From assembly GCF_000802305.1 (NCBI RefSeq), contig NZ_JTDK01000014.1, positions 1 to 64,000 on the forward strand: DNA of 64,000 bases, given 5' to 3'. Shown here piece by piece: positions 39,511 to 51,210 of this stretch; position 1 is the first letter of the stretch, and each line of letters begins with the position of its first letter. Source of the stretch: Microbacterium mangrovi (GTDB lineage Bacteria; Actinomycetota; Actinomycetes; Actinomycetales; Microbacteriaceae). The position numbers and the translations under genes are program-made. The notes below the pieces were generated by a model. The model had not been told where the DNA came from, searched no databases, and saw nothing but the letters and a program-made list of their open reading frames with translations.

Positions 39511-39584
39511 CGACCCTGACGGGACTTGAACCCGCGACCTCCGCCGTGACAGGGCGGCACGCTAACCAACTGCGCTACAGGGCC
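39511..39584 (-). tRNA. tRNA-Asp (GTC)
   Basis: 74 nt. Acceptor GGCCCTG with CAGGGTC (one G-U pair), anticodon stem CCGCC/GGCGG with loop CTGTCAC (GTC), T-loop GGGTTCAAGTCCC. A short palindromic hairpin (39481-39500) lies between it and tRNA-Phe. Confidence 0.95.
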
Positions 39585-39613
39585 ATGAAGATATTCAATT
39601 ATGTCGGAAGGTG

Positions 39614-39686
39614 TGACCCCAACGGGATTCGAACCCGTGCTACCGCCGTGAAAGGGCGGCGTCCTAGGCCGCTAAACGATGGGGCC
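39614..39686 (-). tRNA. tRNA-Glu (TTC)
   Basis: 73 nt. Acceptor GGCCCCA with TGGGGTC, anticodon stem CCGCC/GGCGG with loop CTTTCAC (TTC), T-loop GGGTTCGAATCCC. First gene of the tRNA operon. Confidence 0.95.
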
Positions 39687-39743
39687 GGGTCTGAGAACCT
39701 CGCCTCCCTTTCGGGTTTCGCTGCTCTCGCCTGCCGACGCTCA

Positions 39744-39773
39744 AGCATACGAGACAACGTGCCGATTTGTGAA
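39744..39773 (-). promoter_or_regulatory. Promoter of the tRNA operon
   Basis: On the minus strand TTCACA (39773-39768), 18 bp, TATGCT (39749-39744), about 57 bp before tRNA-Glu. Confidence 0.55.
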
Positions 39774-39872
39774 ATCGAGGGCGTCACGACTCCCAAAACC
39801 GCGGAAAAAGGCGGATGATGGGGGGTGTCGCGTGCCTCTGGGGAGGACACGCATCCGTTACCCGTTGCGGAT

Positions 39873-39909
39873 GTGACACATGTTGTTACTGTGGATGTTG
39901 TTGTGTCAC
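39873..39909. promoter_or_regulatory. Inverted repeat upstream of the M23 endopeptidase
   Basis: GTGACACA (39873-39880) and TGTGTCAC (39902-39909) are perfect 8-bp arms 21 bp apart, so both lie on the same face of the helix about three turns apart. They are 36 bp before the start codon and suit a dimeric regulator. Confidence 0.5.
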
Positions 39910-39944
39910 GCCGCAGCCCGGGCGGCATGACGGGAGGAGTCCCG

Positions 39945-41354
39945 GTGCTGGACGAACAACACCTGAACACGACTGACTGCGATTGCGCCCCCACCCCTGA
40001 GGAGCGCAAAAGGCTCTGGCCCGCGGTCACCAGACGCAGCGCTCTGACGCTCGGTGCGGCCGGAGTCGTCGCACTCGGCGTGACTGCCGCTCCGCATCTC
40101 CCGCCCGCCTTCGCCACCGACTATCCGTCCTGGGGCGATGTGCAGCGGGCGCTGAACAACCAGAAGGCCAAGGCCGGCGAGGTCTCGCGCATCCAGAGCC
40201 TCATCGCGGGGCTCAAGGCGGATGTCGCCGCCAAGCAGGCTGCGGCGACCCAGGCATCCGACGAGTACTACGCGGCCCAGCAGGCGTTCTTCGACGCCGC
40301 GCAGCGCGCCGCCGACCTGCAGGCGCAGGCCGATGCTCAGGCCGTGCAGGCCAAGGATGCCGCCTCCAAGGCGGGCAAGGTCGCCGCCGAGCTCTACCGC
40401 AACGGCGGGGGCGACAGCGCTGCCCTCCAGCTGTTCCTGTCGGGGTCGGCGTCGAACGCCGACGACCTGCTGGCCAGGCTCGGCACGATGGACGATCTGC
40501 TCTCGTCGAATCGGGCGGTGTACGACGCGGCCGTCGTCGCTCGTGACAGCGCGCAGAACCTCACCAACCAGGCCAAGGTCGCCCGCAACGAGCGTGATCG
40601 GCTGCAGGTCGAGGCGCAGAAGAAGATGAAGGCCGCACAGGCTGCGTCGGATGCCGCGCAGGTCGCTCTCGACAACCAGAACGCCCACCTCGGCGACCTG
40701 CAGGCCCAACTCGCCGCGCTGCAGAGCACGACCGCGAAGACGATCACGCAGTACAAGGCCGGCGTCATCGCCGCGGCGAAGGCGCGGGCGGCTGCGGAGG
40801 CACGTGCCCGGGCGGCGGCCGAAGCCGCGGCGCGGGCGGCGGCTGCCAACCAGGGCGGCGGCGGAGGCGGCGGAAACGACGGCGGAGGCGGCGGCTGGGG
40901 CAACGGCTCGACCGGCGTCGGGGGCCACGTGCTCTCGAACGGCTGGTGTCGTCCGTCCAACGGCGTGCAGACCTCCGGCTACGGCCCCCGCACCGCGGTG
41001 TGCAACGGGTCGTACTGCTCCAGCAGCTTCCACTACGGGGTCGACCTGGCGTCGTACTGCGGCTCGGCGATCTTCGCCGCGCACAGCGGCACGGTCGTCT
41101 ATGCCGGCTACAACGGCGGCTACGGCAACTACATCCACATCGACAACGGCGACCAGTACGGCACCGGCTACGGGCACATCCGTCAGGGCGGCATCTTCGT
41201 GCGCGTCGGGCAGCATGTCAAAGCCGGTCAGCTGATCGCCGCCGAGGGCAACACGGGCCATTCGTTCGGCTGCCACCTGCACTTCGAGACGTACGTCAAC
41301 AACTACCCGGTCAACCCGGCGACGTTCATGGCGGCGCGCGGCATCAGCGTCTGA
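39945..41354 (+). CDS. Exported M23-family cell-wall endopeptidase with coiled coil
   Basis: A 469-residue protein. Twin-arginine-type signal TRRSALTLGAAGVVALGVTA with PAFA before the mature part. Residues 60-300 form a long Ala/Gln/Lys-rich coiled coil (RIQSLIAGLKADVAAKQAAA as one segment), then a Gly-rich linker. The C-terminal LytM/M23 domain has FHYGVDLAS (HxxxD), GYGHIRQGG and HLHFETY (HxH), the zinc ligands. This layout is that of RipA/EnvC-like hydrolases that cut peptidoglycan at division. GTG at 39945 has GGGAGGAG upstream; an ATG at 39927 lacks one. Confidence 0.85.
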   Translation: MLDEQHLNTTDCDCAPTPEERKRLWPAVTRRSALTLGAAGVVALGVTAAPHLPPAFATDYPSWGDVQRALNNQKAKAGEVSRIQSLIAGLKADVAAKQAAATQASDEYYAAQQAFFDAAQRAADLQAQADAQAVQAKDAASKAGKVAAELYRNGGGDSAALQLFLSGSASNADDLLARLGTMDDLLSSNRAVYDAAVVARDSAQNLTNQAKVARNERDRLQVEAQKKMKAAQAASDAAQVALDNQNAHLGDLQAQLAALQSTTAKTITQYKAGVIAAAKARAAAEARARAAAEAAARAAAANQGGGGGGGNDGGGGGWGNGSTGVGGHVLSNGWCRPSNGVQTSGYGPRTAVCNGSYCSSSFHYGVDLASYCGSAIFAAHSGTVVYAGYNGGYGNYIHIDNGDQYGTGYGHIRQGGIFVRVGQHVKAGQLIAAEGNTGHSFGCHLHFETYVNNYPVNPATFMAARGISV

Positions 41355-41366
41355 GCCGCACAGACA

Positions 41367-41404
41367 CGAAGAGGGGGATGCCGGTGTCGGCATCCCCCTC
41401 TTCG
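41367..41404. terminator. Bidirectional terminator
   Basis: A 17-bp perfect stem (41367-41383 with 41388-41404) and a 4-nt loop lie between the convergent M23 and ppa genes. Confidence 0.85.
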
Positions 41405-41411
41405 TGGCGGC

Positions 41412-41897
41412 TCAGTGCTGTTCGAAACGTGCGAACGCCTCGCCGACCAGGCGCTCCGCCTCGGCGGCGTTCGCCCACTCGTCGACCTTGACCCACTTGT
41501 TGGGCTCGAGGTCCTTGTAGTGCTCGAAGAAGTGCGAGATCTCCTTCTTGGTGTACTCCGGGATGTCGTCGACGTCCTGGATGTGCGCCCAGCGCGGGTC
41601 CTTCGCGAGGACCGCCACGACCTTGTCGTCGCCGCCGGCCTCGTCGCTCATCTTCAGCACGGCGACCGGGCGCACCTCGGCGTGGACGCCGGGGAACAGC
41701 TGGTGGTCCAGCAGCACGAGCACGTCGAGCGGGTCGCCGTCCTCGCCGAGGGTCTTGTCGAAGAAGCCGTAGTCGGCGGGGTAGCCGAAGACGGTGTAGA
41801 GGATGCGGTCGAGGTGGACGTGGCCGGTCTCGTGGTCGACCTCGTACTTCACGCGGCTGCCGCGGGGGATCTCGATGACGGCGTCGTACGCGCCCAT
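41412..41897 (-). CDS. ppa: Inorganic pyrophosphatase
   Basis: A 161-residue family I enzyme hydrolysing pyrophosphate to phosphate, driving biosynthetic reactions. Active-site segments are present: IEIPRGSRVKYEVD, YPADYGFF, the metal-binding GEDGDPLDVLVL (DxDPxD) and KDPRW. The start is set at the second ATG (41897), seven bases from AGGAGC. The first ATG at 41903 would directly touch the ribosome-binding site. Confidence 0.95.
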   Translation of the reverse strand: MGAYDAVIEIPRGSRVKYEVDHETGHVHLDRILYTVFGYPADYGFFDKTLGEDGDPLDVLVLLDHQLFPGVHAEVRPVAVLKMSDEAGGDDKVVAVLAKDPRWAHIQDVDDIPEYTKKEISHFFEHYKDLEPNKWVKVDEWANAAEAERLVGEAFARFEQH

Positions 41898-41970
41898 GCT
41901 CATGCTCCTTCTGAACGGGAAGATTTCGGCGACCAGCCTAGTCGCGCGGCGTGTGGCGGCGAGAAGGCGG

Positions 41971-44664
41971 TCACTTCATGACGCGGTAGCCGCGGGCTTC
42001 GTCGTAGCCGTGGATCTCGCGGGTGTCCAGCGCCGCCATGAACTCGACGACCTCGGGCGAGATCACCTGTCCGGGCACGAGCACCGGGAATCCGGGCGGG
42101 TATGGGGTGACGAACCCGGCCGAGACCGGGGCTTCGCCGCGCGCGAGGCGGGCCCGGAGTTCTGTGGGGGAGACGTGTTCGACCCGGCCCCGCTGCTGGC
42201 CGTCGAAGAACGCGGCGCGCATGTCGCCGTCCGGCATCCCGGCCCCGGCCGCGTAGTCGGGCGCGAACTCGCTGAAGTCCGGCAGGGTCGGGAGGGCTCC
42301 GGCATCCACCACGGGCACGTCTTCGTCGCGTTCGGCGCGCTCGCGTTCGAACCGGGCGGCGAGCTTGACGAGCACCTCGATGAGGTACGCGATCGCGCTG
42401 CGGGACGTGCCGATGTTCGTCATGAACAGCACCGTGTTGCGGCTGGTCTTGTTGACCTGGATGCCGTACCGGTCCATCAGGTACTCGTGCTTGAACGTGT
42501 CGCCGTCGACGCCGGTGCGGGTGATCTCGATCGTGATCCGGCTGGGGTCGACGACGAGCTCATCGGTCGCCCACGCCTTCCACATGCTCGACAGTCCGTC
42601 GCGCAGCGGCATCGGGCGGGAGGTCTCGCGGTACTGGGCGGGGATGAGGTCGTGCGCGGTGAGCACCCGGAAGTTGCGGCGCAGCAGAGGATGCCGGGCC
42701 ACCGCCTGCGCCAGGTTCGTGGCCAGATCGAGCTGCCGCTGCACCAGGTCGAAGCCCTCGAGTTCGACCTGTCGGCGGCCGAGGTCGAGGGAGGCGAGGA
42801 TCTGGTAGTTCGGCGATGTGGACGTGTGCGTCATGTACGCCTCGTGGAAGGGCTCCTCGGCGTCGCGGTGCCAGTCCTGGTCGTGCACGTGGATCATGGA
42901 CCCCTGCCGCAGCGCGGTCAGCGTCTTGTGCGTCGACTGGGTCGCGTACACCCGCACCCGGGCGTCCGGGGCGGGCACGAGCCGCTCGGTCAGCCACACC
43001 TCGTCCGGGGCGCGGTCGCCGGTGACCGGATCGGTCAGCCGGGCCTGCTGCTCCCGGTACTCGGCCGCGTGCGACGGGGTGCGCAGACGCTCCTCCAGCC
43101 GGCGCGCCGCCGCCATCGCCGTGCGGCGGCGCGTGACCGGGTGGAACGATGCGAACGCGAACCAGGCCTCGTCCCACAGGAAGATGAGGTCGGGTTTGAT
43201 CGCCAGGCACTCCGCCATCACCCGGTACGGGTCGTACACGATCCCGTCGAACGTGCAGTTCGTCAGGGTGATCATGCGCACCTCGTCCAGGCGCCCCTGC
43301 GCCCGGTAGTCGAGCAGCACCTGCTTGACGCGCGCCAGCGGCACCGCGCCGTAGAACGCGTAGTCGTTGAGCGGGTAGGCGTCGAGATAGGCGGGGCGGG
43401 CGCCGGTGAGCATCATCGCGTGGTGATGCGACTTGTGGCAGTTGCGGTCGACGAGCACCACGTCCCCCGGCGAGGTGACGGCCTGGTGCACCACCTTGTT
43501 CGCGGTGGAGGTGCCGTTGGTCACGAAGAAGGTCTGCCGCGCCCCGAAGGCCCGTGCGGCCAGCGACTGGGCCTTCTTCAGCGTCGCCACCGGCGACAGC
43601 AGCGAATCCAGCCCGCCCGAGGTCGCACTGGTCTCGGCCAGCAGCAGGTTCAGGCCGTAGAAGTCGGCGAGGTCGCTGATCCACTTCGACGTCACCACCG
43701 AACCGCCGCGCGCCACCGGGAGCGCGTGGAACACCCCCACCGGGCGCCGGGCGTGGTCGCGCAGGGCGTCGAAGAACGGGGTGTCGTACAGGTGCGACGT
43801 GCGGCGCAGCAGCGACAGATGCAGCTCCAGCTGGTCCTCCCGGCGGAACACCCGACGGAAACGGCGCGACAGGGTCCCCGCGAGGTCCTCGATGTGCGCC
43901 CCCGCCATGAGGTACACGTCCAGCTCCGGACGCAGCGCAGTGAGAGTGTCGGCCAGGTGCACGACGCGGCGGACGCTGGCCGGGATGCTGCGGGGCACCG
44001 ACGTGGTGTTTCCGCCCTGCTCGTGTGCCAGCGCGATCGTCTCCGTCAGGTCCCGCGACAGGGGCTGCTTCGTCCGGTCCGAGAATCCCGGCCGGACCAC
44101 GCAGGCGAGGATGTTCGGGTTCGTCAGCACCGCCGCGATGGCGTCGTCGGCGGAGGGCACCACGACGTACTCGTAGATGAACGCATCGTCGGCGGATCGC
44201 ATCCGCAGCAGCTCCGCCCGCAGCTGGTCCCGGTCGGCCGGCGTGGTCTCGTCGATCAGCAGCACCTCGAAGCGCGGCCGCGGATCGACGTCGTTCGCAC
44301 GCTCGGCGCGCTCCGCGTCATCCGTCGGGTCGTCCCGGCGATCGTCCGGCACGGACGAGCGCCGCAGCCGGTACACGACCCGCCCGATCAGGTCCAGGGC
44401 CTGCTCGATCTCGCCGTCGAGCAGCAGCTCGTGGACGAGTCGCACGTACCGCTGCCCGAACCCCGCCCAGTACAGCTCCAGGGTCTCCAGGGCGCCGAGA
44501 GACCGGAAGATCTCCTCGTCCGCGGTGATGTCGCCGCCGCCCGCGGCGATGCCCTTGATCGCGAAGCGCAGGTACTCCCACGCATCGCTGCGCAGCCTCC
44601 ACGTGCTCGCGGGCATCCCCGGCACACCGGGCGGCAACAGGCGATGGGACACGGCAGACGACAT
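41971..44664 (-). CDS. Orn/Lys/Arg-type PLP decarboxylase, long form
   Basis: An 897-residue protein of the major-domain group III decarboxylases. N-terminal 130 residues are an extra helical part (WEYLRFAIKGIAAGGGDIT, then ELLLDGEIEQALDLIGR). Residues 130-290 form a response-regulator-like wing (FEVLLIDETTPADRDQLRAE). The catalytic core has NGTSTANKVVHQA, DRNCHKSHHHAMM, FLWDEAWFAF and the PLP-lysine in ATQSTHKTLTAL. It decarboxylates a basic amino acid to a polyamine or diamine, but which one cannot be told. At 897 residues it is longer than the 710-755 of enterobacterial enzymes. Confidence 0.88.
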   Translation of the reverse strand: MSSAVSHRLLPPGVPGMPASTWRLRSDAWEYLRFAIKGIAAGGGDITADEEIFRSLGALETLELYWAGFGQRYVRLVHELLLDGEIEQALDLIGRVVYRLRRSSVPDDRRDDPTDDAERAERANDVDPRPRFEVLLIDETTPADRDQLRAELLRMRSADDAFIYEYVVVPSADDAIAAVLTNPNILACVVRPGFSDRTKQPLSRDLTETIALAHEQGGNTTSVPRSIPASVRRVVHLADTLTALRPELDVYLMAGAHIEDLAGTLSRRFRRVFRREDQLELHLSLLRRTSHLYDTPFFDALRDHARRPVGVFHALPVARGGSVVTSKWISDLADFYGLNLLLAETSATSGGLDSLLSPVATLKKAQSLAARAFGARQTFFVTNGTSTANKVVHQAVTSPGDVVLVDRNCHKSHHHAMMLTGARPAYLDAYPLNDYAFYGAVPLARVKQVLLDYRAQGRLDEVRMITLTNCTFDGIVYDPYRVMAECLAIKPDLIFLWDEAWFAFASFHPVTRRRTAMAAARRLEERLRTPSHAAEYREQQARLTDPVTGDRAPDEVWLTERLVPAPDARVRVYATQSTHKTLTALRQGSMIHVHDQDWHRDAEEPFHEAYMTHTSTSPNYQILASLDLGRRQVELEGFDLVQRQLDLATNLAQAVARHPLLRRNFRVLTAHDLIPAQYRETSRPMPLRDGLSSMWKAWATDELVVDPSRITIEITRTGVDGDTFKHEYLMDRYGIQVNKTSRNTVLFMTNIGTSRSAIAYLIEVLVKLAARFERERAERDEDVPVVDAGALPTLPDFSEFAPDYAAGAGMPDGDMRAAFFDGQQRGRVEHVSPTELRARLARGEAPVSAGFVTPYPPGFPVLVPGQVISPEVVEFMAALDTREIHGYDEARGYRVMK

Positions 44665-44840
44665 CGGCTCGCACCTCTTCCATGGGGTCGGTAGACCCAA
44701 TAGTGCACCCCGTCCGGCAATCGGATGGAACCGCATTTCGGGATTGTGTCTGAGGTCCCAGACAGTCGTCACACGGCCCGGCGCCGTCCGCGTCGCACCC
44801 GGGTCAGCCACCGCATCCCGCGACGCCGTACCGTGGAGGG

Positions 44841-45854
44841 ATGCCGCAGCCCGTCGTCCGCCCGCCGCTGGACCCCGCCGTCGCGCGCACGCGGCTCGTC
44901 GTCCGCGAAGCGCTGGCATCCCTCCCCGCACCCGGCACCGTGATCGTGGCCCTCTCCGGCGGGGCGGACTCGCTCGCGCTCGCCGCGGCCGTTGCGTTCG
45001 AGGCGCCCAAGCTGGGACTGCGGGCGGCATCCGTCACCGTCGACCACGGCCTGCAGGCGGGATCGGATGCCGTGGCCGCCCGCGCCGCCGAGGTCGCCGC
45101 GGGGCTGGGCCTTGATGCCCGGGTCGTGTCCGTGCAGGTCGTGGCGAACGGGACGGGCACCGAAGCCGCGGCCCGCGACGCCCGCTACCGGGCACTGTTC
45201 GACGCCGCGCGGGATGCCGGGGCATCCGCCGTGCTCACCGCGCACACCCTCGACGACCAGGCCGAGACCGTGCTGCTCGGCCTCGCCCGCGGCGCCGGCG
45301 CGACGAGCCTCAGCGGGATGCCGCCGGTCTCCGAGCAGGACGACATCCTGCTGCTGCGCCCGTTCCTGGGCGTGCGGCGCACCGGGACCGAGGCCGCCTG
45401 TGCCGCCCAGGGACTCGAGCCCTGGCACGACCCGCACAACGACGACCCCCGCTTCGCCCGGGTGCGGGTGCGCCGCACGGTGCTCCCGGTGATCGAGTCC
45501 GAGCTCGGGCCGGGCATCGCCGACGCCCTCGCGCGCACGGCCGAGCAGCTGCAGGAGGATGCCGCGGCCTTCGCCGAGATGATCGAGGAGACGATCGAGG
45601 ACATCGTCGAGCACGCCGAGGCCGGCATCGCGGTGTCGGCATCCGCCCTGGCCGCCAACCCCGCGGCCCTGCGCCACCGCATCATCCGGCACGTCGTCGC
45701 GTCCGAGTTCCACGTGAGCCTGACCCGCGGGCAGACCCTCGAGGTGGCCCGGCTGGTGACCGACTGGGCCGGCCAGGGACCGATCGACCTGCCCGGATGC
45801 CGCGCGCGGCGCGCCGGGGCGCTCGTCGTCTTCGAGGCATCCGGAACCCCTTGA
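44841..45854 (+). CDS. tilS: tRNA(Ile)-lysidine synthase
   Basis: A 337-residue enzyme that changes the wobble C of the CAT-anticodon isoleucine tRNA to lysidine so that it reads AUA. The PP-loop SGGADSLALA begins at residue 39, and TVDHGLQAGSD and LTAHTLDDQAETVLLGLARG follow. The C-terminal part is the TilS substrate-binding region. It starts the run tilS-VOC-hpt-ftsH-fol. Spacing to hpt is interrupted by an unrelated VOC-type gene. Confidence 0.93.
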   Translation: MPQPVVRPPLDPAVARTRLVVREALASLPAPGTVIVALSGGADSLALAAAVAFEAPKLGLRAASVTVDHGLQAGSDAVAARAAEVAAGLGLDARVVSVQVVANGTGTEAAARDARYRALFDAARDAGASAVLTAHTLDDQAETVLLGLARGAGATSLSGMPPVSEQDDILLLRPFLGVRRTGTEAACAAQGLEPWHDPHNDDPRFARVRVRRTVLPVIESELGPGIADALARTAEQLQEDAAAFAEMIEETIEDIVEHAEAGIAVSASALAANPAALRHRIIRHVVASEFHVSLTRGQTLEVARLVTDWAGQGPIDLPGCRARRAGALVVFEASGTP

Positions 45855-45898
45855 CCCGATCCCGCGACGGGGTGAGGCTGGGGGAGGACGGAGGCATC

Positions 45899-46804
45899 AT
45901 GACTCGGATCATCCCCAGCATCTGGTGCAATGACACCGCCGACGACATGGCCGCGCTGTACACGGACTCGTTTCCGGATGCGCGCGTCGTCGACAGCTCG
46001 CGCTACCCGACGGAGGGGCTGCTCGACTTCCAGCAGCCGTTCGCCGGGAAGACCCTCACGATCGACCTCGAGATCGGCGGCACCCGGATCAATCTGATCA
46101 ACGGCGGTCCGGGGGTGGATCCGAACCCGTCGATCTCGTTCGTGCTGAACTTCCAGCCGGCGAGCGACCCGCAGGCGCGGGAGCACCTCGATGCCCTGTG
46201 GGCGCTCCTCAGCGACGGCGGCACGGTGCTGATGCCCCTCGACGAGTACCCGTACAGCGCGCGCTACGGCTGGCTGCAGGATCGCTTCGGCGTCTCGTGG
46301 CAGTTCATGCTGACCAGGCCGGATGCCGACGCGCGGCCGTTCGTGGTTCCGTCGCTGATGTTCTCGGACGAGAACGCCCGGCTCGCCGAGCCGGCGCTGC
46401 AGACCTACGTCGCCCTCTTCCCGGACAGCCATCGCGGCACGACCGCGCGGTACCCCGAGGATGCCGAAGAGGGCGTCGCGGGCTCGCTCATGTACGCCGA
46501 CGCGCTCGTGGCGGGGACGTGGCTCGCCGCGATGGATGCCCCGACCCCGCAGGGCCGCACGTTCGACATCGCCGTCTCGCTGATCGCGACCTGCGCGGAC
46601 CAGGACGAGATCGACCGCCTGTGGAGCGTGCTGTCGCGGTACCCGGACGCCGAGCAGTGCGGCTGGTGCCGGGACGCCTTCGGAGTCAGCTGGCAGATCG
46701 TCCCCGAGAACATGGATGCGCTGCTGAAGCACCCCGGGGCGTTCGACGCGCTCATGCAGATGGGGCGGATCATCATCGCGGACCTCGTCACGCCGGACGC
46801 GTAG
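45899..46804 (+). CDS. Tandem PhnB-like (VOC) protein
   Basis: A 301-residue protein made of two PhnB/3-demethylubiquinone-methyltransferase-like domains: ITRIIPSIW-type start (MTRIIPSIWCNDTADDMAAL) to FGVSWQFMLTRPD (residues 1-140), and VVPSLMFSDENARLAEPALQ to FGVSWQIVPENMDALL (145-280). Each ends with the typical WQ motif. The family binds small ligands and is not a true methyltransferase. GGAGG precedes the ATG. It is inserted between tilS and hpt, which are adjacent in most relatives. Confidence 0.85.
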   Translation: MTRIIPSIWCNDTADDMAALYTDSFPDARVVDSSRYPTEGLLDFQQPFAGKTLTIDLEIGGTRINLINGGPGVDPNPSISFVLNFQPASDPQAREHLDALWALLSDGGTVLMPLDEYPYSARYGWLQDRFGVSWQFMLTRPDADARPFVVPSLMFSDENARLAEPALQTYVALFPDSHRGTTARYPEDAEEGVAGSLMYADALVAGTWLAAMDAPTPQGRTFDIAVSLIATCADQDEIDRLWSVLSRYPDAEQCGWCRDAFGVSWQIVPENMDALLKHPGAFDALMQMGRIIIADLVTPDA

Positions 46805-46841
46805 CCGCGGATCCTCAGCCGCGCCCGGTTAGAATCGCCGC

Positions 46842-47393
<552 letters not shown>

Positions 47394-47541
47394 GACGGCG
47401 GGTCGAAGGGCGTTTCCCATGGGGGCTCCTTGTACGCCGTGGGCGAATGCCCAGTCTCCGCATAGTGGTGCCGCGATACCCTGAATTCACTGTCCGTAAT
47501 GTCGGAAGTGCAAGGAAAGGGCTCGGGGGCGTCCCCGCACC

Positions 47542-49539
<1,998 letters not shown>

Positions 49540-49550
49540 CGGCCGGCATC

Positions 49551-50138
49551 GTGGCCGTGGACCGCGACCGCATCCGCGTGCTGGTGCGGGAGCTGCTGAT
49601 CGCGATCGGCGAAGACCCGGATCGTCCGGGTCTTCGCCAGACGCCCACGCGGGTGGCCGATGCGTACGGCGAGTTCTTCGCCGGCGTCGGCGAGGATGCC
49701 GCAGAGCCGCTGTCGCGCACCATCTCGGTGACGCACGGCCCGGCGCCCGACACCCTGCCCTCGGGGGCGGTCATGCTGCGCGACATCCGGTTCCGTTCGG
49801 TGTGCGAGCATCACCTCCTGCCGTTCGCCGGGCACGCGCACATCGCGTACCTGCCGGGGGAGCAGGTCGTCGGGCTCGGTGCGCTGCCGCGCGTCGTCGA
49901 GATCCTCGCGAACCGGCCGCAGGTGCAGGAGCGTCTCGGCGAGCAGATCGCCGACACGATCGCCGGCGCGCTCGACACGCGGGGCGTGCTGGTGGTGCTG
50001 GATGCCACGCACGAGTGCGTCACGATGCGCGGCGGACGCCAGGTGGATGCCTCGACGGTGACGATCGCCGCCCGCGGGGAGCTCGCCGAGCCGTTCGCCC
50101 GCGCGGAGCTGATCGCCCTCATGGGCTCGTCCCGATGA
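49551..50138 (+). CDS. folE: GTP cyclohydrolase I
   Basis: A 195-residue enzyme turning GTP into 7,8-dihydroneopterin triphosphate, the first step of folate synthesis. RVLVRELLIAIGEDPDRPGL, RFRSVCEHHLLPF (zinc Cys/His) and HECVTMRGG (second Cys region) are intact. GTG at 49551 lies 11 bp after ftsH; GTG at 49557 is possible. It starts the fol run, which is interrupted by a repeat cluster before folP. Confidence 0.93.
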   Translation: MAVDRDRIRVLVRELLIAIGEDPDRPGLRQTPTRVADAYGEFFAGVGEDAAEPLSRTISVTHGPAPDTLPSGAVMLRDIRFRSVCEHHLLPFAGHAHIAYLPGEQVVGLGALPRVVEILANRPQVQERLGEQIADTIAGALDTRGVLVVLDATHECVTMRGGRQVDASTVTIAARGELAEPFARAELIALMGSSR

Positions 50139-50163
50139 TCGCGCCCCGCACCCCCCGGTCGCC

Positions 50164-50380
50164 CCGGTCGCTGAGCGAGGACGCGCGCAGCGCGACCGAG
50201 ACGAAGCGCGGTTCGCATCCCCGGTCGCTGAGCGAGGACGCGCGCAGCGCGACCGAGACGAAGCGCGGTGCGCATCCCCGGTCGCTGAGCAAGGACGCGC
50301 GCAGCGCGACCGAGACGAAACGCGGTGCCCCTCGGTCGTTGAGCGAGGACGCGCGTAGCGCGACCGAGACGAAACGCGGT
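50164..50380. repeat. Four tandem copies of a 57-bp repeat between folE and folP
   Basis: Copies begin at 50164, 50221, 50278 and about 50332 (spacing 57, 57, 54). Each has CCGGTCGCTGAGCGAGG and a GCGCGACCGAGACGAAGCGC part. The 5' half of a unit reads as an imperfect hairpin. The copies differ at few bases. They fill the gap up to six bases before the folP start. Confidence 0.9.
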
Positions 50381-50385
50381 GCGCG

Positions 50386-51210
50386 ATGAAGATCATGGGC
50401 ATCGTCAACGTGACGCCCGACTCGTTCTCGGACGGCGGGCGCTACTTCGACCCGGCCGCCGCCGTACGGCACGGACACAGGCTGATCGCCGACGGCGCCG
50501 GCATCCTCGACGTCGGCGGCGAGTCCACCCGGCCCGGCGCCGACCGGGTCGGTCCCGCCGAGGAGCAGCGCCGGGTGATTCCGGTGATCGAGGAGCTCGC
50601 GGCATCCGGCGCGCTCGTGAGCATCGACACGATGCACGCGGAGACGGCCGCGGCGGCGGTCGCGGCCGGGGCGCGGATCGTGAACGACGTCTCCGGCGGC
50701 CTCGCCGACCCCGGGATGCTGGCCGCGGTCGCGGCATCCGGAGCGGACTACGCGATCGGGCACTGGCGCGGGCACTCGGCCGACATGTACGCGCACGCCG
50801 ACTACGACGACCCGGCCACCGAGGTCGCGGTCGAGCTCGGCGAGCGGATGCGGGCCGCGGAGGATGCCGGCATCCCGGCGTCGCGCATCATCCTCGATCC
50901 CGGCATCGGGTTCGGCAAGCGGGGCGACGCGAACTGGGCGGTGCTGCGCGGGCTCGGGCAGCTCGAGCGACTCGGTGCGCGGGTGCTCGTCGGCACGAGC
51001 CGCAAGCGGTTCCTCGCCGAGACGCTGGAGCCGGGCGGCGACCCCGTCGACGAGCGGCGGCGCGACCTCGCCACCGCGGTCACGAGCGTGCTGGCCGCGC
51101 AGACGGGGGCGTGGGCGGTGCGCGTGCACGACGTGGCGGCGACCCGGGATGCGCTGCGCATCGCCCGGGCATGGGACGATCGACGGGGAACATCTCAGGA
51201 GGCGCAGTGA
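50386..51210 (+). CDS. folP: Dihydropteroate synthase
   Basis: A 274-residue TIM-barrel enzyme joining p-aminobenzoate with 6-hydroxymethyl-dihydropterin diphosphate; target of sulfonamides. GIVNVTPDSFSDGG at residue 5, the diphosphate loop GGESTRPGAD and the later VGTSRKRFL are all typical. The repeat cluster ends six bases upstream, so there is no normal ribosome-binding site. The start overlaps sequence common to all repeat copies, up to GCGCG. Confidence 0.93.
   Translation: MKIMGIVNVTPDSFSDGGRYFDPAAAVRHGHRLIADGAGILDVGGESTRPGADRVGPAEEQRRVIPVIEELAASGALVSIDTMHAETAAAAVAAGARIVNDVSGGLADPGMLAAVAASGADYAIGHWRGHSADMYAHADYDDPATEVAVELGERMRAAEDAGIPASRIILDPGIGFGKRGDANWAVLRGLGQLERLGARVLVGTSRKRFLAETLEPGGDPVDERRRDLATAVTSVLAAQTGAWAVRVHDVAATRDALRIARAWDDRRGTSQEAQ

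Noticed and set aside
41803..44694. A 963-codon plus-strand open frame
   Set aside because: Antisense to the intact PLP decarboxylase; composition is His/Arg/Val-rich and no motif is present.
45899..46804. Ubiquinone methyltransferase
   Set aside because: The old family name is misleading: the protein is two PhnB-like VOC domains without an AdoMet-binding motif.
50164..50380. Possible CRISPR array
   Set aside because: Only four units, with near-identical 'spacers', and no cas genes. It is a tandem repeat.
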